From NCBI GenBank assembly GCA_035391225.1, contig DAOPKN010000027.1:1-31343 (forward strand): DNA of 31,343 bases, given 5' to 3'. How positions within the stretch are numbered: position 1 is the first letter of the stretch; each line of letters opens with the position of its first letter. The position numbers were made by a program, and so were the translations under genes. Under the pieces are notes generated by a model. It was given only the letters and a program-made list of their open reading frames with translations, did no database searches and was not told the DNA's origin. Shown here one piece after another: positions 1 through 8,195 of the stretch. This stretch comes from DAOPKN01 sp035391225. Lineage in GTDB: Bacteria; Thermotogota; Thermotogae; MWEM01.

Positions 1-9
1 TGGTATAAT
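1..9 (+). promoter_or_regulatory. Extended -10 promoter element of the hybrid kinase gene
   Basis: TGGTATAAT at the window edge is a consensus -10 box (TATAAT, 4-9) preceded by the TGn extension. It lies 22 bases before the first ATG of the kinase. Any -35 box would be outside the window. The same nine bases occur before the DUF3147-like and methyltransferase genes. Confidence 0.65.
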
Positions 10-31
10 AGTTCATCCCACGCGAAGGGAA

Positions 32-2764
32 ATGGGGTCTGCCGTGGATAGCAACCTGTTCTCGCTCCTTCTTGTTTTCGGGACTTTCATATCCGTTTCG
101 CTGGCGGCGTACAGCCTGAAAAGGAGACCTGCCCCGGGAAGCCTCCAAATGGCCTGGTTAATGGTAGCCACAGCGGTTTGGTGTTTCACTTCCATTTTCG
201 AAGCGCGGGGAAGCACCCTGGACCAAAAAGTATTTTGGTCGGTGGTTTCCTACCTGGGGAGTCAAACCACGCCGGTGTTCTTCTTCCTGTTCACCCTGCA
301 TTTCACGCGCAAGGTAACCTTGCCCAAACCCAGGCTCGCGGCTTCCCTTTTCGTGCTGCCAGCCATTTCGCTGGGGATGGCTATCACCAACCATTGGCAT
401 CACTTGCTGTGGTCATCGGTTTCGCTCGAACCGGTCTCGGGTGGGGTAGCGGGCGTGTACGGGCATGGTCCATGGTTCTGGGTCGTGGTTCTGTATGCCT
501 ACACCCTGGTCTTTTCCTCCATCGTGCAGCTGTTCCGCTTCATCTTTTCCCACTCCAACTTGTTTTCGCTGCAAGCGCGCATGGTCTTCCTGGGGTGCCT
601 GTTTCCTTTCGTTGCAAACGTACTGTACGCCATCGACACGCGGCTTATCGGGGGATTCGATCCCACACCCCTTTCGTTTACGGTAAGCAACGTGTTTCTT
701 GCGTTGGCAGCTTTGCGGTACCGCATGCTGGATTTGGCGCCGGTTGCATGGGAGCAGGTCGCGCGTTCCCTGGATGACGGGATCCTCGTGGTGGACGAAC
801 AGGACCGCATCGTGGATTGGAACCTGACCTTCGCGCGCTGGATGCAACCCACCATGGATTGGGTTTCACGCAAACTCCCCTCCGTTCTTCCCGAATGGGA
901 GGACTTTCTCCAGCTCACTCCCGAAAAGAAAATGCGCAAAGAAATCGAGGTGCACCGCGCAGGGACACAAGTAATCGAAGCTTCCACCACCCCCTTGCGG
1001 AATCGCAGCAAGCAACTGATTGGGAAAGTTTTGCTATTCCACGATATTTCCGAACAAAAACGTGTCCAAAAAGAATTGCAGGATGCACGAAACCTTGCGG
1101 ACTCCGCCAACCGCTCGAAAAGTGAATTCCTGGCAACCATGAGCCATGAAATCCGCAATCCCTTGCATGGAATCGAAGGGCTTCTTTTCCTTCTGGAGAA
1201 AACCCCACTCTCCCCGCAACAAAAGGACTACCTGGAGCGTATCCGCTTGGGCATGCAAACGCTGGGTTCCATCGTCAACGATATCCTGGACATTTCTAAG
1301 GTGGAAGCGGGAAAGTTGGAGCTCGAGGAAACCCACTTCTCGCTGGAAGAAATGGTTTCGGGGGTTGCTGGGCTTTTCCAGGCTTCTGCAGTGGAAAAAG
1401 GCATCCCTTTCCACGTGGAAATGCAGGAAAACGCCAAGGGAACGTACCTCGGTGACCCACTTCGAATCAGCCAGATCTTGAACAATTTCCTATCCAACGC
1501 GCTCAAGTTCACCGCCTCGGGGAACATCGTTTTGGGGGTGACGTGCACCGGGGACCACAAGGCAGCGGAGGGTTGTTCCTGGCTTTGCTTTTCCGTACTG
1601 GATTCCGGGATTGGCATGAACGAGGAACAGAAGAAACGGCTATTCCAGAGCTTTTCCCAAGGTGACGTTTCGATGGCCCGAAAGTACGGGGGAACAGGAT
1701 TGGGCCTTGCCATCTCCAAGAGCCTTGCGGAAAAGATGGGGGGGGCGATCCACTTTTCGTCTTCGCCGGGGAAAGGCAGCGTGTTTTCGCTGCAAATCCA
1801 ACTCAAACGCGTGGAGAGCACGCAACCCCTGCTGCAGGAGAAAACGTTGCCCCGTACCTCTCCAGGGCTTCTCCGGGGAAAGCGTGTTTTGTTGGTGGAA
1901 GACGACCGGGTGAACCGGGAAATGACAAGGGAAGTATTGGAGAAACTGGGTTTGGACGTTGCATGTGCGCCGGATGGAGCCAAAGCATTCCAGCAGGTCT
2001 CCACAAAAGACTTTGACCTGGTTCTCACCGACATCCACCTTCCCGACATGGAAGGTTCTTCCATCGTGGCCGAACTCCGGCAACATGCCAGGCATCCCAC
2101 CCCGGTGATCGCCATTTCTGCATCGGTCAGCCCAACGGACAGGGATCAATTCCTTTCGGCCGGTGTACACCGCTTTTTGCTCAAACCCCTCTCCCCGGAA
2201 AAACTTGCGCAAGTTCTCGGGGAAGTTTTTTCCGGGAACGAAATCTCCCTCTTTTCTGATTCGGAATTCCTGCACAACTTCGACCTCAAGGAAGGCCTCA
2301 AAATGGTGGGAGGAGAAACAGAAGCATACCAAAAAATCTTGGGCATTTTCCAAGAATCGTTGGAAGCCGATTTGCAGTCTTATTCCGGGTTTCGGGCACA
2401 GCAAGATTTTCAGCAGCTCGCCAAACTCATTCATCGGCTCAAGGGAGCGGCCCTTTCGATGGGGGCGGTATCCCTCGGCAAGCTCTGTGAAAAGGTGGAA
2501 GGGATGATCGGAAGCGACGACTCCCTACTGCGGGAAAAGTGGCTTGGCATGCTGGAGCAACAAATGCAACGGACTATCCACGCCCTAAAACCGGTGGGGA
2601 GTAACCCCTCACCCAATTTTCATCCCGAATCGCGACAGGATCAACGCCATCACCCCGTATCCCACCATCGTGAGCAGCGAGGAAACCAGGATGGAGACGT
2701 ACACGTTCCACCCGAGCCGGGAAACGAAAAGAGGGAGACTCACAAAGAAAAGCAAGGAAGGTAA
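32..2764 (+). CDS. Hybrid sensor histidine kinase (7TM, PAS-like, HisKA, HATPase, REC, HPt)
   Basis: Membrane-bound phosphorelay kinase. About seven hydrophobic helices fill residues 5-230 (HisKA_7TM-type sensor), followed by a PAS-like segment (about 240-345), a HisKA domain with phospho-accepting His372 in MSHEIRNPLHG, and an HATPase domain with an N box (LNNFLSNALKF), DSGIGM at 524 and GGTGLGLAIS. A receiver domain with Asp667 (LTDIHLP) and an HPt domain with His801 (LIHRLKGAA) complete the relay. The partner response regulator is not in the window; the GGDEF gene downstream is a possible functional neighbour. Start is uncertain: the AAGGGA at 25-30 is too close to ATG 32, so in-frame GTG 44 is an alternative. 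The last roughly 50 residues look unlike a kinase and lie antisense to the next gene (see findings). Family call is firm; the sensed signal is unknown. Confidence 0.93.
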   Translation: MGSAVDSNLFSLLLVFGTFISVSLAAYSLKRRPAPGSLQMAWLMVATAVWCFTSIFEARGSTLDQKVFWSVVSYLGSQTTPVFFFLFTLHFTRKVTLPKPRLAASLFVLPAISLGMAITNHWHHLLWSSVSLEPVSGGVAGVYGHGPWFWVVVLYAYTLVFSSIVQLFRFIFSHSNLFSLQARMVFLGCLFPFVANVLYAIDTRLIGGFDPTPLSFTVSNVFLALAALRYRMLDLAPVAWEQVARSLDDGILVVDEQDRIVDWNLTFARWMQPTMDWVSRKLPSVLPEWEDFLQLTPEKKMRKEIEVHRAGTQVIEASTTPLRNRSKQLIGKVLLFHDISEQKRVQKELQDARNLADSANRSKSEFLATMSHEIRNPLHGIEGLLFLLEKTPLSPQQKDYLERIRLGMQTLGSIVNDILDISKVEAGKLELEETHFSLEEMVSGVAGLFQASAVEKGIPFHVEMQENAKGTYLGDPLRISQILNNFLSNALKFTASGNIVLGVTCTGDHKAAEGCSWLCFSVLDSGIGMNEEQKKRLFQSFSQGDVSMARKYGGTGLGLAISKSLAEKMGGAIHFSSSPGKGSVFSLQIQLKRVESTQPLLQEKTLPRTSPGLLRGKRVLLVEDDRVNREMTREVLEKLGLDVACAPDGAKAFQQVSTKDFDLVLTDIHLPDMEGSSIVAELRQHARHPTPVIAISASVSPTDRDQFLSAGVHRFLLKPLSPEKLAQVLGEVFSGNEISLFSDSEFLHNFDLKEGLKMVGGETEAYQKILGIFQESLEADLQSYSGFRAQQDFQQLAKLIHRLKGAALSMGAVSLGKLCEKVEGMIGSDDSLLREKWLGMLEQQMQRTIHALKPVGSNPSPNFHPESRQDQRHHPVSHHREQRGNQDGDVHVPPEPGNEKRETHKEKQGR

Positions 2765-2971
2765 CACGAACCAAAAAATGCTCCAAGAAAGGGCGGAAAC
2801 CTTTTTGGGGTCCTTCGTGTCCAGGAAAAGCCACAAAATGGCCAGAAGGGAAGTAAACGGCAAAGAAGCGATCAGACCACCAAGTATCGACGTGCGCTTG
2901 CTGATTTCGGAAACAAGCACCAAAATTCCTGCAGAAAGGAAGAATTTCACCAGCACACGCAACATTCCCAT
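2609..2971 (-). CDS. DUF3147-like small integral membrane protein
   Basis: A 120-residue, strongly hydrophobic protein with about four predicted membrane helices and the segment GGLIASLPFTSLLAILWLF, which resembles the DUF3147 family; its function is unknown. I chose ATG 2971 (MGMLRVLVKF) because GAGGTG lies six bases upstream; an in-frame ATG at 3010 would sit upstream of and overlap the -10 box. Its 3' end overlaps the end of the convergent kinase frame by 156 bp, which is unusual. It is monocistronic with its own promoter. Family assignment rests on sequence pattern from memory and is moderately sure. Confidence 0.75.
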   Translation of the reverse strand: MGMLRVLVKFFLSAGILVLVSEISKRTSILGGLIASLPFTSLLAILWLFLDTKDPKKVSALSWSIFWFVLPSLLFFVSLPLFVSRLGWNVYVSILVSSLLTMVGYGVMALILSRFGMKIG

Positions 2972-2996
2972 TCCCAACACCTCGCAAAGGTACACG

Positions 2997-3005
2997 ATTA
3001 TACCA
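2997..3005 (-). promoter_or_regulatory. Extended -10 promoter element of the DUF3147-like gene
   Basis: On the minus strand this reads TGGTATAAT, a consensus extended -10. Transcription would begin about 20 bases before the GAGGTG ribosome-binding site used by ATG 2971. No good -35 is visible, as expected for an extended -10 promoter. Confidence 0.65.
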
Positions 3006-3099
3006 TCCATTCACTATGACCGGGAAAATCCTTGTGGCCACTTTTCCCCTTTCGTGGTAGGATAAAGGTGGTCCAACTCACGCGAAAGGATCGAATTCC

Positions 3100-4521
3100 A
3101 TGAAGTTCAAGAGCCAAGTGGGAATCTTGATTTCCGCCGTCATACTGGCAGGGATCCTGGCAATCGTGATGATCAATTTCGCCGCATACAGCAAGATCAT
3201 CCGCGAAGATATACTGAACATCTCCAAGCTTACCTCCACGAGCATTTTTTCCAAGATCAGCAACGAGCTTACCAAACCCATCTTCATCTCGCTAACCATG
3301 GCAAACGATTCGTTCGTCAAGGACTGGTTGCTCCACGAAAAAGAGCGGAATCCCCAAGAAATCATCACCTACCTGGAGGGGATCCGGGGCAAGTACCAGT
3401 ACAACTCTTCCTTCCTCGTTTCCAATGCTTCGAAGAAGTACTACCACTACCATGGGCTTTTCAAAACGGTTTCTCCTTCCGACGCCCATGACGTGTGGTT
3501 CTTCGATTTCCTGGAGAAAGGACAAATCCTGGAAATCGACGTGGACCACGACGAGGTGGACCAGAACACGCTTACGCTGTTCGTGAATGCAAAGATCTTC
3601 GACGGAGGAAACGAGGTTCTGGGGGTAACCGGTGTGGGGATCCGGATGAACTCTTTCCAGAAGTACCTGGACACGTTCGAGAAAGAATACGATCTCGAGG
3701 CTTTCCTCGTGGATTCCTCGGGGCTTGTGCAGGTGCACACCGACGTTTCGCGAATCGAAACCAGCAACTTCTTCCAGGATATCCGGGAACGGAACCCCTC
3801 TCTCACCTTTCCCCGCGGGGATGCCTTGCACGTGATGCAACTACCCGCAAAGGGAGATGCACCCGAGGAGTTCGTCATCAGCCATTACATCGAAGACCTG
3901 GACTGGTTCCTGATCGTGCGCAAACCCACCACGATCCTGCGTCAATCGCTCCAGGGGCAGATGTGGTACGAGGCGCTGGTGTACGTGCTGGTCACGAGCA
4001 TCGTTTTGACCATCGTGATCCGAATGGTCCACCGTTTCCAGAAGAAATCCACCCTGCTTGCCCACACCGACCCGTTAACGGGCCTTCTCAACCGCCGGGG
4101 TTTCGACATTGAACTCAAGGCCCTCATCAACCAGCCCGGCAAGGAGCCTTTCGTTGTCTTCCTGTTTGACATCGACAAGTTCAAGTCGGTAAACGATCGT
4201 TTTGGCCACTTGCAGGGCGACAAGGTGCTCAAGCGGGTGGTGGGTCTTTTCACCGAAAGGCTTCCAAAGGTTCCCTTCGCGCGTTGGGGCGGAGACGAGT
4301 TCGCGGGAATCCTGTTTTGCAGCGCGGAGGAAGCTTTCCAAGAATTGGACGCACTTCGTGGCAAGGTGCACTCCGACCCACGCTTGGCAGAATTCGACGT
4401 CACCATCAGCGTGGGGATCGTTCCCTACTCGGGTATCGATACCGAGGAGAACTTGATGCGCAAGGTGGACGATGCGCTGTACCGGGCAAAGGACTCCGGC
4501 AAGAACCGCGTTTTCCTGTAA
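3100..4521 (+). CDS. Membrane sensor diguanylate cyclase (GGDEF)
   Basis: Predicted to make cyclic di-GMP in response to an external signal. The 473-residue protein has a membrane helix at about 7-29, an extracytoplasmic cache-like sensor (about 30-285, with a YYHYHGLF...DVWFFDFL core), a second helix at about 291-309, and a C-terminal GGDEF domain. The active motif GGDEF is intact at 397-401, and the metal-binding FDIDKFKSVND is at 356-366. The RxxD inhibitory site expected just before GGDEF is absent (LPKV instead), so product inhibition at that site is unlikely. AAGGA ends nine bases before the ATG. No EAL or HD-GYP domain is in the window. Its leader shares CACGCGAARGGA with the kinase leader. 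Activity call is strong; ligand unknown. Confidence 0.93.
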   Translation: MKFKSQVGILISAVILAGILAIVMINFAAYSKIIREDILNISKLTSTSIFSKISNELTKPIFISLTMANDSFVKDWLLHEKERNPQEIITYLEGIRGKYQYNSSFLVSNASKKYYHYHGLFKTVSPSDAHDVWFFDFLEKGQILEIDVDHDEVDQNTLTLFVNAKIFDGGNEVLGVTGVGIRMNSFQKYLDTFEKEYDLEAFLVDSSGLVQVHTDVSRIETSNFFQDIRERNPSLTFPRGDALHVMQLPAKGDAPEEFVISHYIEDLDWFLIVRKPTTILRQSLQGQMWYEALVYVLVTSIVLTIVIRMVHRFQKKSTLLAHTDPLTGLLNRRGFDIELKALINQPGKEPFVVFLFDIDKFKSVNDRFGHLQGDKVLKRVVGLFTERLPKVPFARWGGDEFAGILFCSAEEAFQELDALRGKVHSDPRLAEFDVTISVGIVPYSGIDTEENLMRKVDDALYRAKDSGKNRVFL

Positions 4522-4532
4522 CTCTTCAAAAG

Positions 4533-4541
4533 TGCTATAAT
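4533..4541 (+). promoter_or_regulatory. Extended -10 promoter before the secreted-protein gene
   Basis: TGCTATAAT is an extended -10 (TATAAT at 4536-4541). It sits 55 bases before ATG 4596 in the short gap after the GGDEF gene. Because gaps downstream are short, this may be the start of the long plus-strand run that ends at the terminator near 15875. A good -35 is not visible. Confidence 0.6.
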
Positions 4542-4595
4542 GGTCTATTCTTTATTCTTTCCGGCAAAAACGGATACCTTTTCAAGGAGGCTAAC

Positions 4596-5033
4596 ATGAA
4601 AAAAACGCTTTTGTTGTTGCTGGTAGTTGTTTTTCTTTCGGGATGGGTGATGGCGCAGCAGTGGCCCAGCATGGTGGGAACCTGGATGGGAACATCCATT
4701 GGGCACGGCTATTTCGACCGAACCAGCCCGACCCAACCCACCTACAGGGAGAATTCGCAGGTGGGAAGGATCGTTTTCGTTGTCACGGAACAGAACGGCC
4801 GGGTTTTCTGGGGGGAAAAAACGTTGTACACCCCCGACGGTGAGCTCATGGTGCGGGAGGCCTTCAGTGCCGCGTTCAAAAGCAATGGCACCGATTTCTA
4901 CTTCCTGGAACATATCGATGGATTTGGTTTCGGCGAAGTGCTTTCCGAAACCCACATGGAGATCATCTACGGTCATAACTACGCCGATGATCCACTGATC
5001 CTGGTCTACGACTTCCACTTGCTCGAAGAGTAA
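4596..5033 (+). CDS. Secreted protein of unknown function
   Basis: A 145-residue protein with a classic signal peptide (MKKT, a run of Leu/Val, and a likely cut after VMA near residue 20). The mature part is rich in aromatics and beta-like segments (MVGTWMGTSIGHGYFDR, GRIVFVVTEQNGRVFWGEK), recalling small beta-barrel or lipocalin-like periplasmic proteins, but I do not recognise a family. AAGGAGG lies five bases before the ATG, a strong ribosome-binding site that sets the start. It is followed after 40 bases by a small membrane protein on the same strand, so the two may be co-transcribed. No catalytic motif is visible. Confidence 0.8.
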   Translation: MKKTLLLLLVVVFLSGWVMAQQWPSMVGTWMGTSIGHGYFDRTSPTQPTYRENSQVGRIVFVVTEQNGRVFWGEKTLYTPDGELMVREAFSAAFKSNGTDFYFLEHIDGFGFGEVLSETHMEIIYGHNYADDPLILVYDFHLLEE

Positions 5034-5052
5034 CACTTCGCTTTCCAAAGGA

Positions 5053-5064
5053 CCTTTCGAAAGG
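5053..5064. promoter_or_regulatory. 12-bp perfect palindrome before the small membrane gene
   Basis: CCTTTCGAAAGG is a perfect inverted repeat. Its right half runs into the G-rich ribosome-binding site (AAAGGGGGAA) of ATG 5074, so it could be a protein-binding site or a small RNA structure that hides the site. This reading is inference only. Confidence 0.3.
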
Positions 5065-5073
5065 GGGAATTTC

Positions 5074-5382
5074 ATGGCAGCTCGTCGACCCATCGTCATT
5101 ACGATCGCCGTTATCCTGGGGATGATTGGTGCTATCCTTGGGCTCATTGGCTCTATTGCAGCACTCGCGATCCTGCCGTTAATCGGCATCATCATGGTCG
5201 CGGTGAGCATTCTCCAGATCGCCATCCTGGTGGGGCTATGGAACATGCGGCGCTGGGCATTGATCACCTACACCGTGTTGTTCGTGGTCAGTCTCTTCGG
5301 GGGAAACATCCGGTGGTGGGATATCGTGATTCCCGTGCTGGTCATCATTTTCGGCTTCCTCCACTACCAAGAAATGGATTGA
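5074..5382 (+). CDS. Small integral membrane protein, unknown function
   Basis: A 102-residue protein, almost entirely hydrophobic, with about four predicted membrane helices (residues about 6-28, 30-54, 62-77 and 82-96) and short charged ends (MAARRP, YQEMD). No family is recognised. AGGGGG lies about eight bases before the ATG. It is 40 bases after the secreted protein gene and 25 bases before the nitrilase-like gene, so it may belong to the same transcript as the catabolic genes. There is no substrate or pore motif from which to guess a transport role. Confidence 0.78.
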   Translation: MAARRPIVITIAVILGMIGAILGLIGSIAALAILPLIGIIMVAVSILQIAILVGLWNMRRWALITYTVLFVVSLFGGNIRWWDIVIPVLVIIFGFLHYQEMD

Positions 5383-5407
5383 CCTGGCAAAGAAAAGGGG
5401 GATTCCG

Positions 5408-6298
5408 TTGCAGCAATTCGTAGCCGCCGCAATCCAGTTCGCGGCAAAACCAATGGACGTTGAAAGAAACATGCGCACCGCTCGCTCCTGGATCGAGAGA
5501 TGCGTGGAAACCAGCGGTGCAAGTCTCGTGGTGCTGCCCGAATCGTGTAGCACCGGGTTCACGCCAAAAGGTTCGGTCACCGATCTCTGGGACGCGGTGG
5601 ACACCCTTCCCGGAACTCTTTGCGACGAGGCGATCAGCTGGGCTAAAAAATGGGACATCACCCTTTGCTTTCCCACCTACGAGAGGGGTGCAAAGCGCGG
5701 CCAGGTGTTTAACAGTGCTGCGCTTGTTTCTCCCTCGGGACTCCTCGGGGTGTACCGCAAAACCCATCCTTTCCCCAGCGAACGTCTGGAAGCGGGGGGA
5801 TGGACCACCCCGGGAAACACCCCGTTTTGCGTGGACACTCCGCTTGGAAAAGTGGGCATCGTGATCTGTTACGACGGGGATTTCCCAGAGCTGGCTCGCG
5901 TGACCGCGTTGCAGGGGGCCGAGGTGATTTGCCGCCCTTCCGCCTTCTTGCGCACCTTCGACCAGTGGGAACTCACCAACCGGGCACGGGCCTACGATAA
6001 CCACGTGTACTGGCTGGCAACCAACCTCGTGGGCGAAGACGCCAGTGGGGCCAACTTCTTCGGTGGTTCCATGATCGTGCACCCTTCGGGGCAGAAGATG
6101 GCGCAGGCTGGCGGGGGAGAGGGCTTCGCCTGGGCCACCCTGGACCCAGATCCGATCCGCACCATTTCTCCCGGCCATTCCACGCTTCAGCGCTTTGACC
6201 ACATCCAAGACCGCAACCTCGGTTCCTACCAGGGAATCTTGGAAGAAGGCAAGAGCGCGTTCGAACCATCGCAACGCATTCCATTCAGAAGGGACTAA
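5408..6298 (+). CDS. Carbon-nitrogen hydrolase (nitrilase superfamily amidase)
   Basis: Hydrolyses a carbon-nitrogen bond in an amide or carbamoyl substrate; the exact substrate is not readable. The 296-residue length is typical of omega-amidase/carbamoylase-type members. The Glu-Lys-Cys triad is complete: Glu45 (VVLPESC), Lys118 (GVYRKTHPF) and Cys154 (GIVICYDGDFPE). The predicted start is TTG 5408, placed about seven bases after AAAAGGGG. It begins a block with the CoA-transferase (gap 5 bp) and FdrA-system genes, which suggests cleavage of an amide or ureido intermediate in that pathway. It is cytoplasmic, with no signal peptide. Superfamily call is firm; role in the pathway is inference. 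Confidence 0.9.
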   Translation: MQQFVAAAIQFAAKPMDVERNMRTARSWIERCVETSGASLVVLPESCSTGFTPKGSVTDLWDAVDTLPGTLCDEAISWAKKWDITLCFPTYERGAKRGQVFNSAALVSPSGLLGVYRKTHPFPSERLEAGGWTTPGNTPFCVDTPLGKVGIVICYDGDFPELARVTALQGAEVICRPSAFLRTFDQWELTNRARAYDNHVYWLATNLVGEDASGANFFGGSMIVHPSGQKMAQAGGGEGFAWATLDPDPIRTISPGHSTLQRFDHIQDRNLGSYQGILEEGKSAFEPSQRIPFRRD

Positions 6299-6303
6299 GA
6301 CCC

Positions 6304-7488
6304 ATGCCGAAACCACTCGAGGGTGTATTCGTTCTCGATTTGACCCGCGTGCTTGCGGGTCCTTTTTGCACCATGATCCTTGCCGACCTGGGAGCCACCG
6401 TGGTGAAGGTGGAGCGTCCGGGAAAAGGAGATGATTCCAGGGCCTTCAGCCCCATGATCGGGGAGGAAAGCGCCTACTTCATGAGCATCAACCGCGGGAA
6501 AAAGAGCATCACGCTCAACTTGAAGGATGAGCGGGGAAAGGAATTGCTCCTGGAACTCGTGGAAAAGGCCGACGTGGTGGTGGAAAACTTCCGCCCCGGT
6601 GTCATGGAAAAGCTGGGATTGTCGTACGAGGAATTGCAGAAAACCAATCCTTCGCTGATCTACGCCAGCAGCTCCGGGTACGGGCACAGTGGCCCTTACA
6701 GCAAGAAGGCAGCCTACGACCTCATCATCCAGGGATTGAGCGGCATGATGAGCATCACCGGCCCAGATATCGACCACCCCATGAAGGTGGGATCGTCGTT
6801 GGCAGATATCATTTCCGGGATGTTCACCTGCATCGGGATCCTTTCTTCGCTTTTGCACAAGAGCAGGGGAGGAGAAGCGCAACGCGTGGACGTAGCGATG
6901 CTGGACAGCATGGTGGCGGTGCTGGAAAACGCCATCGTGCGCTACACCGTTACCGGGGAAATCCCCCGCCCCATTGGCAACCTCCACCCCTCGATCGCTC
7001 CCTTCGCCTCCTTCGAAACCCGGGACGGGCGCATCAACATCGCCATCGGGAACGACTCGCTGTGGGAGAAGTTTTGTACGGTACTCGAGCAGGCGGATTG
7101 GTTGGAAGACCCACGCTTTACCACAAACCCTCTACGCGTGAAGAACCTGGAGCCCCTGATGGCATTGATCAACAAGCGCCTGGCGCAAAAGGATTCGGAG
7201 GAGTGGCTTTCCATCTTCGAGCAACACGACATCCCTTCGGGGCAAGTGAACCGCATGAACCAGGTGCTTTCACACCCACAACTGAAAGCGAGGGAAATGC
7301 TCGTGGACGTGGAACACCCCGCTGGAACGGTGACAATGCCTGGTGTGCCCATCAAGTTTTCCCAAACACCCGCCTCGATTTCCGGACCCGCACCCCGGTT
7401 GGGGCAGGATAACCACGAAGTCTACGTGGGATGGCTGAAGCTCAGCGAAGAGCGATTCACACAGCTGCTGCAAGAAGGGGTTATTTGA
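6304..7488 (+). CDS. CaiB/BaiF-family (class III) CoA-transferase
   Basis: Moves CoA from an acyl-CoA donor to a carboxylic acid. The 394-residue protein shows the family's start (GVFVLDLTRVLAGPFCTMIL), the VVKVERPGKGDD segment, NRGKKSITLNLK, VVENFRPGVMEKLGL and the catalytic-type Asp139 in AAYDLIIQGLSG. Formyl-CoA:oxalate, carnitine and succinyl-CoA-linked enzymes share these features, so substrate cannot be fixed. Position between the amidase and the FdrA-system genes suggests it activates or recycles an acid product of the same pathway, with oxalate or oxamate as guesses. Its stop overlaps the next gene's TTG start. Confidence 0.92.
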   Translation: MPKPLEGVFVLDLTRVLAGPFCTMILADLGATVVKVERPGKGDDSRAFSPMIGEESAYFMSINRGKKSITLNLKDERGKELLLELVEKADVVVENFRPGVMEKLGLSYEELQKTNPSLIYASSSGYGHSGPYSKKAAYDLIIQGLSGMMSITGPDIDHPMKVGSSLADIISGMFTCIGILSSLLHKSRGGEAQRVDVAMLDSMVAVLENAIVRYTVTGEIPRPIGNLHPSIAPFASFETRDGRINIAIGNDSLWEKFCTVLEQADWLEDPRFTTNPLRVKNLEPLMALINKRLAQKDSEEWLSIFEQHDIPSGQVNRMNQVLSHPQLKAREMLVDVEHPAGTVTMPGVPIKFSQTPASISGPAPRLGQDNHEVYVGWLKLSEERFTQLLQEGVI

Positions 7489-8192
7489 TCGAGCTTTCCG
7501 CACGGCTGCGCAGCGCGGATTGGCCCGAAAAACCCGTTCGGTTGCAGGTACGCCACCGTTTTTCTGGGGTCATGAATCTGGTAGGTCCGGACGAAAAACG
7601 CTACACCCTGCTCACGCGGCACATCGATTTCCAGCCTCGTTCGCTGCTGTGCGCGTCCTTACCCGCCCACGACGCAACAGGAGAGGAGCAGTACTCGTTT
7701 CCCCCCGTGGAGGTGGGATTCGATCCGGAGCTTCGCCTTCCTTTTCCCAATCCCCGCTGGAAAGGAATGTGGACTGAGTGGCCAACCCTGGAAACTGGCC
7801 TCTCACCGGAAGAGGTGGAAAAGGGGGTCCAACTTCCCGAAAGCCTGTTGGGACGGGGAGAGGGATTTACCCCCGCAGGGGATGACTTGCTGTCGGGGAT
7901 GCTCACTTCGCTGTTGTGGCTTGACCCAGTGCTGGCAGAACGAAAGTTCCTCCGGGTGGAGCCTATGCTGCACAACACGGGATGGTTTTCCCGGCAAATG
8001 CTACTGGATACCATGCACGGTTGCACCTGGAAACGTGGAAAGGACCTGTGCATGGCTTTATGCGATACCGATGCCGCCAGGTTGCTCGAGTCCGTGGCGT
8101 CGATTCTCCAATGGGGACACCGGTCAGGGGCTGCCTGGCTGGCGGGCCTTGGGGTCGGGCTGTGTCTGGCAGATGCACACAACGGGGGTTGA
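7485..8192 (+). CDS. allH: DUF2877 protein, AllH/YlbF-like (oxamate carbamoyltransferase system)
   Basis: A 235-residue protein with the family signature GRGEGFTPAGDDLLSGML near the middle. The E. coli relative YlbF is reported to work with FdrA and YlbE as a three-part oxamate carbamoyltransferase, renamed AllF, AllG and AllH. The best start is TTG 7485, which overlaps the TGA of the CoA-transferase as TTGA and lies five bases after AAGGGG; longer versions reaching back to 7431 would run 58 bp into the CoA-transferase. Translational coupling is likely. The gene order here (allH, allF, small protein, allG) differs from E. coli fdrA-ylbE-ylbF. The symbol is by family resemblance. Confidence 0.8.
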   Translation: MIELSARLRSADWPEKPVRLQVRHRFSGVMNLVGPDEKRYTLLTRHIDFQPRSLLCASLPAHDATGEEQYSFPPVEVGFDPELRLPFPNPRWKGMWTEWPTLETGLSPEEVEKGVQLPESLLGRGEGFTPAGDDLLSGMLTSLLWLDPVLAERKFLRVEPMLHNTGWFSRQMLLDTMHGCTWKRGKDLCMALCDTDAARLLESVASILQWGHRSGAAWLAGLGVGLCLADAHNGG

Positions 8193-8195
8193 ACA

